From Ichthyophthirius multifiliis (lineage: Eukaryota; Ciliophora; Oligohymenophorea; Hymenostomatida), in the NCBI RefSeq assembly GCF_000220395.1, contig NW_004086122.1:1-38474 (forward strand): a DNA stretch of 38,474 bases. The letters are read 5' to 3'. Under the pieces are notes generated by a model. The model did no database searches. It was not told where the DNA came from and saw nothing but the letters and a program-made list of their open reading frames with translations. Position numbers and translations under genes: made by a program. Below are positions 1-12,593 of this stretch, piece after piece (position 1 is the stretch's first letter; each line of letters begins with the position of its first letter).

Positions 1-338
1 AATTTAACAAAAAAAAAAAAACATATTATAATTGCATTATTAATTTTTTTATAATTTTTAACAAAAAATTTCAAATAACTTCCTTTATTCCCAAAAGTAA
101 AAAATATTTTAATTTGGTTTAAAGTTCTAATTGCCTTGCTTTAAATACAATATCAAAAAATCTAACAAATTCAAGAAACTCAACTTACAAACCAAAACAA
201 AATCCTTTTTTTATATAGGTTAAAAAAAATTAATACATTTTTAAAATTTTGTTTAAAAATATCTATTTTATATATTAATAAAATAAAAATTTTTATCTAT
301 ATATTAATAAAATATAAATATAAATTATATATATATAT

Positions 339-384
<46 letters not shown>

Positions 385-1552
385 AATTTTTATAAATTCA
401 AAATTAAGTATTAATTTTATATGAAAAATAAATTTAATTGCAGAAATTTAAAAACAATAAATTATTTTTAATATAATGAATAAAATAAATTTTTAAAATT
501 CAAAATTGAATTATTTTAAGAATAGGGATTTTTTTAATTAAGATATAAAAATAAAATATTAAGAAATAAAATAAATATAAAATATATAAATAATTATATG
601 AAGATAAAAATAATGTTTAATAAGCTATTTAAAACATAATTATTATAAATTTTCATTTCCAATTTTATATGTTGTTTATTAATAAAAAAATTTAAAAAAT
701 TTAAATTTAATTTTCCAATAATATTGAATAATGATTATAATTTGTTTATTATATTATAAATAATTTTTTATTAATAATATATATATTTACTCGCTGATTT
801 AATATTTAAGGATAATTATTATATTATATAAATAAGAATATTAAGTTTTTTAATTAATATAAGTATATAATTTATAAATATATGAGATTTCATAACATAA
901 TTTTATATTCCAAAATTTTAAAAAGCATTAAGACATGAAAACATCAAATAATTTAACTAATTTCAAATATAAGAAAATTTTTTGAGAAGAATAAAAATTA
1001 TTAAATAATATTACGTATAAATTATATATTTATAAAATATAAGATGTTGAATTTTTATAAAGGGAATATTAATATATTAAAAAATGTTTAAAAAATATAA
1101 TAAAATTGTATTTAAGAAAATTAATGCTGGAAAATTTTATTTAAAAAATAATTAAAACAAAAAGCTAAATTATTTTAAGGAGAATAATTTTAAATAGATT
1201 ATTATATATATATGATAAATCATTATTTTTTAGTTTTATATATTTTGTTTTTTTATATATGAAAAAATAATGATAATAATGAAATTATTTTAAAAAAAGA
1301 TAAAATTTATTTAAAAAAAAATAAAAAAACATTATTTAGATATATATAAAAAAAATAATATTATAAAAATTATATAATATGAATAAAATTAAAATATATA
1401 ATAATAAAAAAAATTAAATAAATATTATGTATATTAAAAGTATAAATAAAAAATAATGGGATTCATAATTAAAGTAAAAAAATAAATTATTTATAAAATA
1501 AAAAAATTAAAATAAAAATTTTTAAAAAAATATATGAAAAAATTAAGAAATA

Positions 1553-1594
<42 letters not shown>

Positions 1595-1869
1595 TATAAT
1601 ATTTTTAATAACAATAATAATATTATGCTTAAATAAACTTTTAAATATATACAAGTTTTATTTAATATTTTTGAAATAAATCAATAATTATGTTAATTTT
1701 TTTTTATCTTTCAAAAATTTTTTAAATTTTATATATACTATCATATATCTATCATAAATATATATATTTTTTTATATCTTTTATTTTTAATTTTTTCATA
1801 TATATTTGCATATATAGGCATTTTATAAATATAATGTTTTTATTTTATTTCAAAAAAATCCTCAAATAC
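1..1869. other. Gene-free AT-rich stretch
   Basis: I find no reading frame with recognisable protein composition here on either strand. The stretch is almost pure A/T, with an alternating TA tract at about 326-379 and an (AAT)n tract at about 1554-1592. It lies beyond the 3' end of the minus-strand SPAG17-like gene, so its right edge is 3'-flanking DNA. Confidence 0.6.
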
Positions 1870-4800
1870 TCATTTTTATAATATTTCCTATTTATAATTT
1901 AGCTTTACGAAAATTTCTTTATCCATTCCAAAAGCAATCTGTATTTAAATTAAATTAAAAATATAATAAAAAAATGTACTATTCCTCCCCCTTTTTAAAA
2001 GACTTTTAAACATTAATTTTTCGGTTAACTAAAAGTCAACCTATTAGGCATAAAATCTTTATTTTTGACTATAATCTTTACTAAATATTATTATTTATTA
2101 GCATTTATATCCCCAAATTATACCAAATTATGGAAAAAAGTAAAATCTCTAACAAACTAATCATCTAAATGTGCCAAAAGTAATTTTTTTTTTTTTCTAA
2201 TTAAGTAATTAAGTATCATTATTTATATATTTTGCTTTCAAAAGTAGTTAATTAAGTTAAGCTTAATTAAATAGTTAATTTTTATTTAATTTTTGTAGAT
2301 AAATTTTATTTGAAATATTAATTCTATTTTATACAAAAACTTCATTTTTAAAAAAAGATTCATTATAATTTTTTTAAGGTTATTTTTTTTCTAGTTTACT
2401 TTTTATTTCAAACAATTTTCTCGTATTTTAATATATATCAATTTTTAAACTTTTTTATGATATTTTTTTTAATGTCTTTTCATTTTCTTAATTTTTAAAT
2501 TAAAAAGTTTATTTATTTTCAAAAAAATAATGATTTTGATTATTTTTTATAGTTTTTTCTTTATTTTATATTAGTTTATATTATTCATTTTTTTCTTAAT
2601 AATTTACTTTAAATTCAATATTTTAATAAAAATCGGTATTTATAGTCAAATTTATTGTTTATGATTTTTATTTGTTTCTATTTTACTTTTTTTTCGGTAA
2701 AATTTAAATAAATTTCTAATTTTCTTCTTAAGATAGTATTTCGAAATAATTTGAAGGGAATTTTTAAGTTTTATTTTATTTTAAATATTTATCATTTATA
2801 TTATTATCTTTTTTAAAATTTTTATTATATTTTTTTTGAATTATTTCTTTTTATTTTTTTCTTATATAAAAATTTGAATATTTTCCTATTTTTTTGTTCT
2901 AAAATATTATTAAATTTAGGCAAAAAATGAGTTTATAATTTTTTTATTTCTAATAATTTTATTTATAATTAAATTATTTTTTCCCTTTTTTCTTCGAGAA
3001 TTCCTATTTATAAATATTCTAAATTTTTTTTTTTATATTTTAATATGTCTAATGTTCAAAACAATCAAATTTTATTAAATTTCTATAAAAAATAACATTT
3101 GTTTCTTCTTCTTATTATTTCGTTATTTTTTATTCATAAAAATCTTCTAAACTAATAATGTATACACTAGAATTAAATTCAGGAGGAATTAGTTTTTTAT
3201 TTATATATTTTAATGAGAATAAGTAATTTAAAATTATTCTAAACAAGAATTATTTTATAAATTTTGAATTTAAAAACTAAATTATTTATTATTTCAATTA
3301 ATCGTTATTTATAAACTATTTTTTTTTATAATAAAAAAAAGTTTAAAAAAAATAAAATATTAATTTTACTTAAAAAAGACTATTTTCTTCTTTTAAAAAA
3401 ACATATAATTTAAAATTTGTTTCATTATATTTTTAAAAAATTACATTTAAATAAATCTTCTCACTTTCACATTAATAAGTAATTTATTATTAATCTAAAA
3501 AAGCATTAAAATATTAACCATTTCCAGTAGAAATTTTAAAGTTTTCAAATATTAAATTATTGGTTTTAAAATAAGCTTTGATAGAAGAGAAGTTAGAAAA
3601 AACTTCAACAAATTTTTATTCCAAAACAAAAAATTAATTTTAATTAATTTCAATTTTTAACTAATTTATTTACAAATCAATTGTTAAATTTAAATAAGAA
3701 TTATGCTAAATTAAAATATATTTATCTTTTTTAGTAAAAAAAGAAGTAGAATCTTCAAATTACATAAATGAATCTCCATTTTAATAATTTATTATAATAG
3801 TATTGTCATTTCTGATAATAACTTTCATTTTATTATTTTCTATAGTTTTTTTTGCACAAGGCATTTAATCTAAAATATCAATTTCATTATTATTACTATT
3901 TAAAATTTTTCTAAAACCCTATTATATATATAAATATATATATTATTTATATATTATATATATTTTTATAATTTTTTATATATTATTATTAAATAAAATT
4001 TTTTATTTTTAACTACATTTTTTAATATTTTTATTTTTAATCTTTTAATTATAGTATTTTTTCTTTATTATTAATTATTAGCCATTTATTATCTCCTAAA
4101 AAATGTTAAATATTTCTATTCCTATGATAAATTTTTATTTTATTAGAATTTTTATTTTATACTATAATGCTTCCTTATTTCGTAAAAATTCTATAATCCT
4201 CATCTTTTTAATTATTATAATTTTTCTAATTTACTTCTTGATTATCTTCCATAAATTTTATTAAAAAATTATTTGAATCATTACCGTAAAATATATTCTA
4301 ATTATTATTATTTTCCGAAAAAAACTTCAAATTATTATCAAAAAATTGCGCATAGATTTTTTCTAGTCATTAAACCCAAAAGAAAAGCTATTATTAGTTA
4401 TAACTTTTTAACTTTTAATTATTAATTTTTTATATGTAAATATTATTATTAGTAAGAATAAAGTAATTTTTTTTTTCTACATTTAAAATTTCTGAAAAAA
4501 AAGAAGGAAAAAAAAACTGTTATTTTGCATTTTCTATTTTTTAAAATTCTATTAAATTTTTAGGAAATATTTTGAAATTTTCTTATTTTATTTCTTCATA
4601 TTTTTTTTTCCTTTAATATTATATATATAATTTCGTTTTTTTCTTCGCATTTTATTTCATATTCTTCTTCTTAAAAACTAAATAATTATTAATAAAATAT
4701 ATCTTAATGAATTTATTCTAGAAAATTAATATTTTTTATATTTTATTAAGTCATTTCTTCAAATTACGATAACATTTCTTTTATTTTAAACTTTTAAATA

Positions 4801-5644
4801 TTCATTTTCTCATTTTATAAAAAGGGATATATATTTTAAAAATTTTAATCCTTTTCTTTTTTTTATATTTTTATTGATATATTTAATTTATTTTGATAAT
4901 CTTTTTCTACCTCCTAAATATCTTTAAAAGCCTGTTTTTATAAAAAATCATTTTCATTAAATAACAGGCTTTAAAATTTTCCATATTTTTCATTTTTTTT
5001 TTAATTTAAATTTTTTTATTCTTTTTTTTCTTCTTTTTTTTCTTTTTTTTCAATTTTTTATTTTTATATTGAATTTTCTTATTTTTCTTAATTAAATATT
5101 TTACTCTTTTTTTTTAAAAAAAAATAATCGATTTCATCTAAATTAAATTCTTCTTCGTCGTTATTATTAATATTTTCTTATTTTTTTTCGAATAAAATAT
5201 TATTTAAGAATTCAAACTTTTTTTCTTAGCAAATTTAATTTTAAATAAATTTCTTTTTATTTTATTCCATTTATTGTTCACATTCTCTAAATTATAGATA
5301 ATATTTTTGATAATCTTCAATTAAAAAGTTTATTTTTTCACTTAAACTTTCTACTTTTTCATCTATTTGTATTTAAATTTATTCAAAAACTGTATATTTA
5401 ATAACATTTTCTTCAATTGAATTTTATTTCTGAATTTATTTTAACTTTTCTATTTCTTAATTATAGTTTTCATCAAAATTTTCTTATTCTATATTTATAA
5501 AGACTAATAAATTTATGCAAATTTTTTCTCCTAAAAACTCAAAATTTCATCCTCTTTTTAAGGAAAATCTAAAAATAAAAAACTACGTTTTCCTATTTAT
5601 TTATTTAAAGAAAAAAAAAAAAAATTTAAAACATCTTTTTTCAT
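1870..5644 (-). CDS. SPAG17/PF6-like central-pair protein
   Basis: Likely a ciliary central-pair (C1a projection) protein of the SPAG17/PF6 family, about 1,180 residues as modelled; animal SPAG17 is about 2,200. The N-terminal third is Glu/Lys/Gln-rich. Beta-type repeats follow near residues 455 (RIFTKQGSIIV) and 545 (VIIRNDNTIIINYQNGD), resembling SPAG17 segments such as VITSQGTVV and VIVERKDGTRI. The C-terminus resembles the SPAG17 ASH-like end (LVQFGDI, IIVKNKDF, NRLTFSQP, then IAFGMDKEIFVKLN). Phase-consistent introns are 5489-5538, 4363-4404, 3911-4016 and 1939-1979; the second removes an in-frame TGA. The frame slips at a T9 run (4601-4609) and a T13 run (about 2184-2196). At the first, a phase-consistent alternative is an intron at 4492-4678, but that removes coding-like sequence. 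ATG 5644 is the first clear Met; coding-like sequence continues upstream, so the 5' end is uncertain. Family assignment is from remembered sequence resemblance. Confidence 0.62.
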
Positions 5645-6102
5645 CTATTATATGCATATATAAATTATTTTATATTATTTTCTTATCTTTTTAAACCTTT
5701 TTTTTTCAAAAATTCTTTAATGGAATCTTTAGTTATATTTATTTGATTTTTCTAGACTTATTTTATTATTTATTAAATTTATTAAATATTTTATTAAAGT
5801 CCTTAAAATTTTAAAAGCATATTAATATGGTTAATATTTATTAAAAAAAAAATCTAATTTTAAATAATTTATTATTCGTCTTTTTATTATTGATTATTTG
5901 ATGCAATTAAATAATTATGTAATTATTAATAAAAATAATAATATATATATAATTAATTTTAATTATATATGGTTAATATAAAACTATTTATAAATATTTT
6001 AAATATAAATATTATAACCTAATATATAAATTTAAAAAGTATTAAATAGAGATAATTTATATATAGTATATATTAAAATATAATAAATTAGATTTTATTT
6101 AA

Positions 6103-6176
<74 letters not shown>

Positions 6177-6850
6177 TAAAATTTAATATAATTTATGTTT
6201 TTATTATATTATATTTAAAATGATTTTCTTTTATAAAATAATAGAAAATTTATAGAATTTAATCTAAAAATATAATTTGAATTATATTTATATTAATTAA
6301 AAGATTAAAAATAATAAATATTATTTATTTAATTAAATGAACAATTTTAATAAAATAAAAATAATATATAAAAGAGTATTTAAAAAAAAAGATTATTAAT
6401 TTAAATTTATTTTGAATATAATATTAATTTTATATTTTATTTCATATTAAAATTTAAAAATAAAATATAATATATAAACAATATAAAATATTTATTTATT
6501 ATAATGATTAATTAATATAAAGTTATATATATAATTTTTTTTTTATTAATTTTAAAAATATATATATATATATATATTAAAATTAAATTAATATTAAATA
6601 AAATAATATAAAAATAAAATAAAAAAATCTATTTAATTATATATTAATTTTTAAGATATAATGATAAAAAATTAAACTTTAGTTTATCAAAATTATTAAA
6701 TATATAATAAAAGAATAATTTATATTAATTCATTTACAAAAATCAAAATAAAATAAAAAAATAAAATAACTTGAAAACTTTTTTTTATATTTAACAAAAA
6801 AAAAGTTAATAGTATAAAAATAATTTAAAAACTTCTAAAAGCACTTTTTT
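5645..6850. other. Intergenic, with (TA)n tract
   Basis: This separates the SPAG17-like gene from the CCCH gene; both are on the minus strand. The first 300 nt beside 5644 have Lys/Gln/Asn-rich open frames and may hold missing 5' exons of the SPAG17-like gene. The rest is plain AT-rich DNA with a long alternating TA tract at about 6110-6172. Confidence 0.5.
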
Positions 6851-7408
6851 TCAATTTTTAGTAATATTTTTAAAAATATCTAATCTAGTAAAACTATTTT
6901 TAATAAAAGAACCATCATATTATTAAAGTTTTTTAGTAAAAGTAATTGCTTTACTCTAAATAATTTCCTAAAGAGTACGAATATCATGAGTAAAATGGCA
7001 TCTTAGACCATAACAACAGTTTCCTTTTTCAAAATATTATTTACATTATTTAGTTTTGTATAATTTATTAATAGGAACTTTTTAATTTAATTATTTTCTT
7101 CCATGTGCAAATCTACATTTATCTCCATATTTACAATACTAGAATTAGCTCCAATTTTTGCACATTTCAGTTTTGTACTTTTCCTATTCCGAAAGTATTA
7201 AATTGGTAACTTTTTTGGCATTTTAAGTAGAATTTTTTAAATTTAATTCATCTTGGAAACTATCATTTTCAGAATCACATTCAGTAGAGTTTTAATCTAA
7301 AGATATTTAATTTTTGATGTTTTATTTATTCTATTTTATTATTGTCCAATTATTTTATTCTTCTTCATTTTCATTTTATTATTATTATTAAGATAATTAG
7401 TGAATCAT
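6851..7408 (-). CDS. Tandem CCCH zinc-finger RNA-binding protein (TTP/TIS11 type)
   Basis: A 185-residue, intronless protein with two C-x8-C-x5-C-x3-H zinc fingers at about residues 83-102 (C83, C92, C98, H102) and 122-141 (C122, C131, C137, H141). Each finger has the family lead-in (YKTEMC and YKTKQC). About 19 residues separate the fingers, close to the 18 of tristetraprolin. This spacing and lead-in define the TTP/TIS11 group, whose members bind AU-rich elements in mRNA 3' UTRs and promote decay. The N-terminus (MIHQLSQQQQQ) is Gln/Asn-rich and acidic and probably disordered. The start is the ATG before the Gln run; the stop TGA follows about 44 residues after the second finger. That target RNAs contain AU-rich elements is inference, but such elements should be very common in a genome this AT-rich. 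Confidence 0.93.
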
Positions 7409-8910
7409 TTTTTTTATTAATTTTTTTTTTTTTTTTCCTTTTTCCTTTTTCTTTCTTTTTTTTTTTTTTTTTTTTTTTTATTATTATATATTTTTTTTTT
7501 TTTATAAATTATTATTTTTTAATTTTTTGTTTTTTTAATTTAAATTAATATTTGACGATAATAATAATAACTATTATTATCAAAATATACTAGATCAAAG
7601 ATTTTATTTTTTGCTTTTATTTTATATTTATTTTAAAATAGATAAATATGCTACTAAAATAAATAAAAAACAAATATTATTATTTCTTTTTAATAAATAA
7701 AATATGTATATATAGAATTTAATTTATAAATTAATTAATAAATCTATAATTTTAAAAAATATCCTTATATATATTTTTAGAAATTCAGAAAAAAAAAAAA
7801 ACAATAAATCACTATAATATTTTTCTTTATTAATATTTAATGAACACAAGATTTTATTTATTATAATAAAAAGACCTGATACAATTATAATTAAAGTATA
7901 TATTCATATTAATTATTATAATAAATTAGAAATAAAATAAAAATAAAAATAAAAAAAATTACTGTATGAGGAAATAATGATAAAAATTAATCAAATAAAA
8001 AAATTAGTAATTTAAATTAAATAATACATATAATAAATTGATAATTATATTATATTTAAAATATAATTTTAAATATATACATTTAATTATTTCTAATATA
8101 TATTAAAATTATTTATAAATATTAGATTTAACTTTTTATAAACAAGTGTAAATAATTTTTATATTTTTTATAAATAAATTTAGATTTATATATATTTTAG
8201 AATAAATTATACTATTATTAATTGTATCATATTATTTCAGAGATGAAGTAATTTTTATATATATTTATATCTTAAGTAAAATTTATACAAATTAAATATA
8301 ATAAATTTAATTATACTTTATATAATATATTTAATAATTTTATTTTTTTTTAAAAAAAATAATATATTTTATTAAATAGATTATTAATAAAAAAATTAAA
8401 ATAAATAATATATATATATAATAATTTACAATATTTATATTTATATTTTTGTTTTGTTTGATGTTAAATTTTTATAAAAAATCTTTAAAAAATAAATATA
8501 AATATTAAATAAAATTAAAATTCTAATTAACACAAACTTTAAAATTAAAATAAAAATTTAAGTAATTATAAGAAATAAAAAATAATCGAATAAATAATGT
8601 AAAAATAAAAATTAAAAGTAATTTTTTAGTAAGAAAAATATAATATATAAAAATATACTTATATATATATATATATCTATATATATTATATTTTATTTAT
8701 TATAATAATTTATTTTATTTATTATATATCAATTTCTTTAAAACATAATTTGAAATTTAATTTTTTTAATGTTTAAAGAAGGGAAATAAAAATAAAAATA
8801 TTTATATACAACTTCTAAAATAACTAAAATATATTTTTTTTTTATAAAAATATATATATTATCTTTATTTTTATATATTTAATATCCTTATTAATTCTTT
8901 TAAAATTATT
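7409..8910. other. Gene-free AT-rich stretch
   Basis: I see no coding-like frame here. It contains the upstream region of the CCCH gene, beginning with long T runs just before its ATG, and the downstream region of the thioesterase-like gene. A short TA-rich stretch lies near 8660-8690. Confidence 0.55.
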
Positions 8911-9636
8911 TCATTCACTTTATATTTATTCTAAAAACATTTTTATATTTTATACATTTTTTTCAGTAAACTAATGACCAACTTTTTCATTTTAATAAAC
9001 TTTTACATTATTTAATTGATATTTTGTAATATAATCATTTATATTATTTAAAGATTCCTAATATTATATCAATGAATCATCATTATTAATACTTACACAT
9101 ATATTAATAGTTTTTTAAACACCTTCGACTTAAGTATTTTAAGGTATTTATCCACAAACCGCAATAACTCCTCCTAATCTATCTTTTTTAAATTCCAGGC
9201 AAGTTTAAAAAGCAATAAAGGCTCCTTAATCAAAACCTCCTATATAAATTTTTGAATAATCTCCATTTAATTCTTATGCATAATTATGTAATAACCCTTA
9301 TATATTCACAGAAGCTTCTTTTAATTCTTTTAAATCATAACACCTTTCATGATATCCATATCTGCATCTCCATTATTTTTAATTGACCCATGAATTAATT
9401 GAATTCAAACCTAAATTACTTAGTCTTTTAAATCCAGATGAAAACAAAATTATTTTCCATGTTTTTGGAAAAGTAATGTATTTTTGAAAAAATTATGCAT
9501 ATTCCCAACCATCACCTGCAAGACCATGTAGCCAAATTATAATATGAGTTATTTTTTCATTGTTTTTTAATGAATTATGAATCATTTATATAGTATTATA
9601 TTAATCTGTTTAATATTCTATGTTATAATATTCCAT
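8911..9636 (-). CDS. Acyl-protein thioesterase/lysophospholipase-like alpha/beta hydrolase, Asp at nucleophile position
   Basis: A 241-residue intronless protein of the phospholipase/carboxylesterase (APT1/LYPLA-like) family, about the usual length. Landmarks in order: the oxyanion-hole segment IIIWLHGLAGDGWEYA (residues 32-47), NSWVN (81-85) where the family has a SWFD-type motif, the nucleophile elbow GGFDQGA (133-139), a candidate acid near INNDDSL, and the C-terminal VGHQFT with the catalytic His. Family members cleave thioesters, including palmitoyl-cysteine on proteins, or lysophospholipids in the cytosol. The oddity is the elbow: the family pattern is GFSQG, but codon 136 (9229-9231) is GAT, Asp. 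Ser to Asp needs two base changes. Neighbouring residues are conserved, so this is not a frame error. The protein may be catalytically dead, altered, or a misassembly of one codon. Confidence 0.85.
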
Positions 9637-9774
9637 TTTTATTTTTAATAATATTATATAAATATAGTAATTATATATTTTTAGTTTTTGTATAAATAAT
9701 TAAATTTTAAAGTTATTATAGTAAAATATGTATTATTAAAAATGTATATAAATATATAAAATATAAATATATAA

Positions 9775-9785
<11 letters not shown>

Positions 9786-9826
<41 letters not shown>
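9786..9826. repeat. (TA)n microsatellite
   Basis: A run of alternating T and A, preceded by imperfect copies of a TATAAA-type unit, upstream of the thioesterase-like gene. Confidence 0.9.
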
Positions 9827-9957
9827 TATTTTTTATTATTTTTTCTTTTATTTATTTATTTTGTTTATTTTTTCAATTAAATTAAAGCATCTAATGCTTT
9901 TTAAAAATATTCATATTTATTAAAATAAATAAAAACTTCATTATTATTTTGTAATAA

Positions 9958-10257
9958 TCATTTATAATAAATAATTATATTATTTTATTTATTTGAATTA
10001 AATTTGTTTTTATATACATTAAAAATATCCTATATAAATTTAAAATATATATTTTTTTATTCTTATTTACTTTTTAAAATAATTTTATGAATTATGATTA
10101 GCAAATATTAAATACACTAATGATATAATTTAAACCTTTATGTCTGATCAAACAATATAATTTTAAATATTATAACTTTTTGGCATTAATATTTTTTAAT
10201 AATAATTATTAATTTTATAAATATAAATATAACTAAATTTCTAAAATTCGTATAAAA
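9958..10257 (-). CDS. Possible fragment of an unresolved gene
   Basis: On the minus strand, about 10257-10071 encodes a coding-like stretch (KLYCLIRHKGLNYIISVF near its centre). It is followed by a 41-nt GT-AG intron (10030-10070) and a short exon ending at TGA 9958-9960. The intron length is phase-consistent and matches other 41-43-nt introns here. I do not recognise the protein and found no convincing start; more exons may lie up to about 10400. Just downstream, in the same frame after the TGA (about 9830-9957), is another coding-like segment (EVFIYFNKYEYFQKALDAL), so either the stop is intronic or two genes abut. The composition could be chance at this AT content. Confidence 0.3.
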
Positions 10258-11048
10258 AAGAAAAACAATAAAATTATAAAAAAATCAAAAATAAAAAAAT
10301 ATATAATTAAAATATCAATGATACTCTAATGAATTTAAAATAAACAATCTTTTAAAATGAAAATAATTATAATTTATAATAAACATTTATAAAATATTTT
10401 TTATTAAGAATTTTTAATTTAAATATATTATTATTATTATTATTTTTTTTAAAAAAAATTTGATTATAAGCCTTCAAAAATATATATAAAAACTTAAATA
10501 TATTAACTAAATTTCATATAATTGAAAATATTATTTAAATAACTTAAAAGAATATAGAAAGTATATAAATTTTACTTTAAGAACGAGTTTATTATTACAA
10601 TTCATTGTATTTATTTTATATATCTACTTTTGATATTTAAAATTTTAAACAATTTTTTTTTATATGGCAATATCCTTTTAATATAAATAGTTTATATATT
10701 AAAATATCCTTATTTTTATATTATACATTTATATTAAAACAAAGCAAAGAGAGTTAAAGTCATTTATCATTAAATTATAAAATACAAAAATATATATAGC
10801 AAAATTAATTTTATATACATAAAGTACATATAATTTATTTTTTATTTTATAGTATTATTATTATCTTTTATAATAAAGAAATAAGAATCAGCATAGGAAA
10901 AAGTCTTAATCCTATAAATATTATAACTTTAAGAGTTTTATTAAATATAATATATATTATATTTTTATCTTCCTTTATAAAAAAAAATTAATATTCATAA
11001 TATTCATTTTTTTTTCTATTTTCTTTTGCCACATTATTTGTATTATAG
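10258..11048. other. Unassigned stretch with uncertain coding
   Basis: Both strands show open frames of mostly hydrophobic and Lys/Asn residues but nothing recognisable. A pocket of slightly higher GC at about 10870-11110 is ambiguous. The plus strand reads into the exon at 11049, while the minus strand contains a charged segment (RTDPYEFQNRLKSN). Upstream exons of the plus-strand gene at 11049-12419 may be here; an ATG at 10664 opens a long but different frame. Confidence 0.35.
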
Positions 11049-11625
11049 ATATTCGACTTCAGCCTATTTTAAAATTCATAGGGATCTGTTCGTTTATTAG
11101 AAAAATAAAATAAAATATATAACTTTTCTATAATTAGGAAGTATAAGAAAAAAGAATTTATAAATATACTAATATTATTAAATACACATTATTAATATAT
11201 AAAGAAAAAAAACATTTATTTCATAAATAAAAATACTAATATAATAATTTTTACTTGTAAATTTTTTATTTATGTATATTTTAAATCTAATTATTATATT
11301 TAATATAACAAAATAACTTCAAACGTTGGCTTTGATGATTTATTTAAAATAAAGAAACAATGCACACTATTAATATAAAAAGATTTAAAATTAAATCAAT
11401 TAAGGGTTGTAAATTTAATAAAAAAGGCTAAATAAATACATTTGAGAAATACTTTTTCATATATCTTATTTTTTTTTTTTAGATAATTTAGAAAAAGAGG
11501 TTCATAAAGTTATTTTTGAAAATATCTTAAATATTTCTCTATTAAACATTTGATTTTTCAATAATATAAAATTCATTTAATAAATAAAAAAGCTAGAAAA
11601 TGAATAGTTTATATTAAAGGATCAT

Positions 11626-11674
<49 letters not shown>

Positions 11675-12419
11675 ATTAGTATATATTTATATAATTAATC
11701 TTTGAAAAAGCAATAGATATAATGTTATATAATATTAGAAAAAGTAAAATTTATTAAAAATTTATTGAAAAACAACCTTTTTTATATAAAAAGTATTTAT
11801 TTAAACTTCTAAAAATATTTTTTTAAATAATTTTTTATTTTCTTAATTTTAGCGAAAAAAAGTAACCCTATAAATATTCTGTGAAAAATTTGGTGAATTT
11901 TTAAATGAAAACTAATCTATTAAAAAAAATGCTAAAAATTAACAAAGCTATATTAAAAGCAACAATTTATATGAAAAAATATATATTACTAAGAGATTAA
12001 TGATTTTAATCAGTAAATAATTATTTCATTAAGAATAAACTCTATTTCTATTTTATTGCTTTTAATATAAATTAAATTAAAAAATTTAAAAAGACAAACA
12101 ATAGAGGTTTAACCATTAATATAAGTCTTGTTTACCTTAAAAATAATATGCTTTTATTGATTTTTTGTAAAGAATTTTCCTCTAAAAATAAATTTTAGAT
12201 AATATAAAATAATAAAAGGTTAACAAAAAAGAAGAAGATTCTTATGTATATTTGAAGAAACTACTTTTTTATAAATTAGAATAAATTAATATTAATTAAT
12301 TCATTAATAGTTAAAGTCAATATTTATATAGCAATTTGTTTTCTTACTCCAAAAATAAATAATATGGGATTTAATAATAGTTTCTCTAACGTTATTTTTT
12401 TTGGAAAAAGAAGATATGA
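11049..12419 (+). CDS. Unknown protein, 5' part unresolved
   Basis: The best-supported part is 11853-12419, one open frame ending at TGA 12417-12419 with normal coding composition (LQIFCEKFGEFLNEN near its start, KQQRFNHQYKSCLPQKQYAF in the middle). It follows a good acceptor (TTTTAG). A preceding exon at about 11049-11408 (IFDFSLFQNSQGSVRLLE; SNVGFDDLFKIKKQCTLLI) joins in phase through a 444-nt intron 11409-11852, with donor GTAAAT. A further intron inside the low-complexity part (about 11120-11310) is possible. No start codon is assigned; upstream exons would lie before 11049. I recognise no domain. It converges with the PH-RING gene, 174 nt away. Confidence is fair for the last exon and low for the rest. 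Confidence 0.42.
11630..11672. repeat. (TA)n microsatellite in proposed intron
   Basis: An alternating TA tract lying inside the proposed 444-nt intron of the unresolved plus-strand gene. Confidence 0.85.
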
Positions 12420-12593
12420 TTGGTTTATTTGAAATATTAAATATATATATATTTGTTTTATTTAATGAATTAATTTAATACGATATTACGATATATTTTT
12501 AAAAATAATTATTATATAGATCCTTATATATTTTAAAAATAGATTTAATTTACAAATTTCTTTTTAAAAAAAAATATTTAACAATAAAATAAT

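Noticed and set aside
4367-4369. In-frame TGA taken as evidence that TGA is also reassigned
   Set aside because: A 42-nt GT-AG intron removes it in phase, and every other well-supported gene ends naturally at TGA.
4492-4678. 187-nt intron in the SPAG17-like gene
   Set aside because: It is phase-consistent, but both ends of the segment read as normal coding sequence; a one-base homopolymer error is simpler. Kept only as an alternative.
7342-7548. Phe-rich plus-strand frame
   Set aside because: It is created by long T runs upstream of, and antisense to, the CCCH gene start.
11040-11100. Possible tRNA in a pocket of higher GC
   Set aside because: No cloverleaf or T-loop consensus could be drawn; the GC fits a coding exon better.
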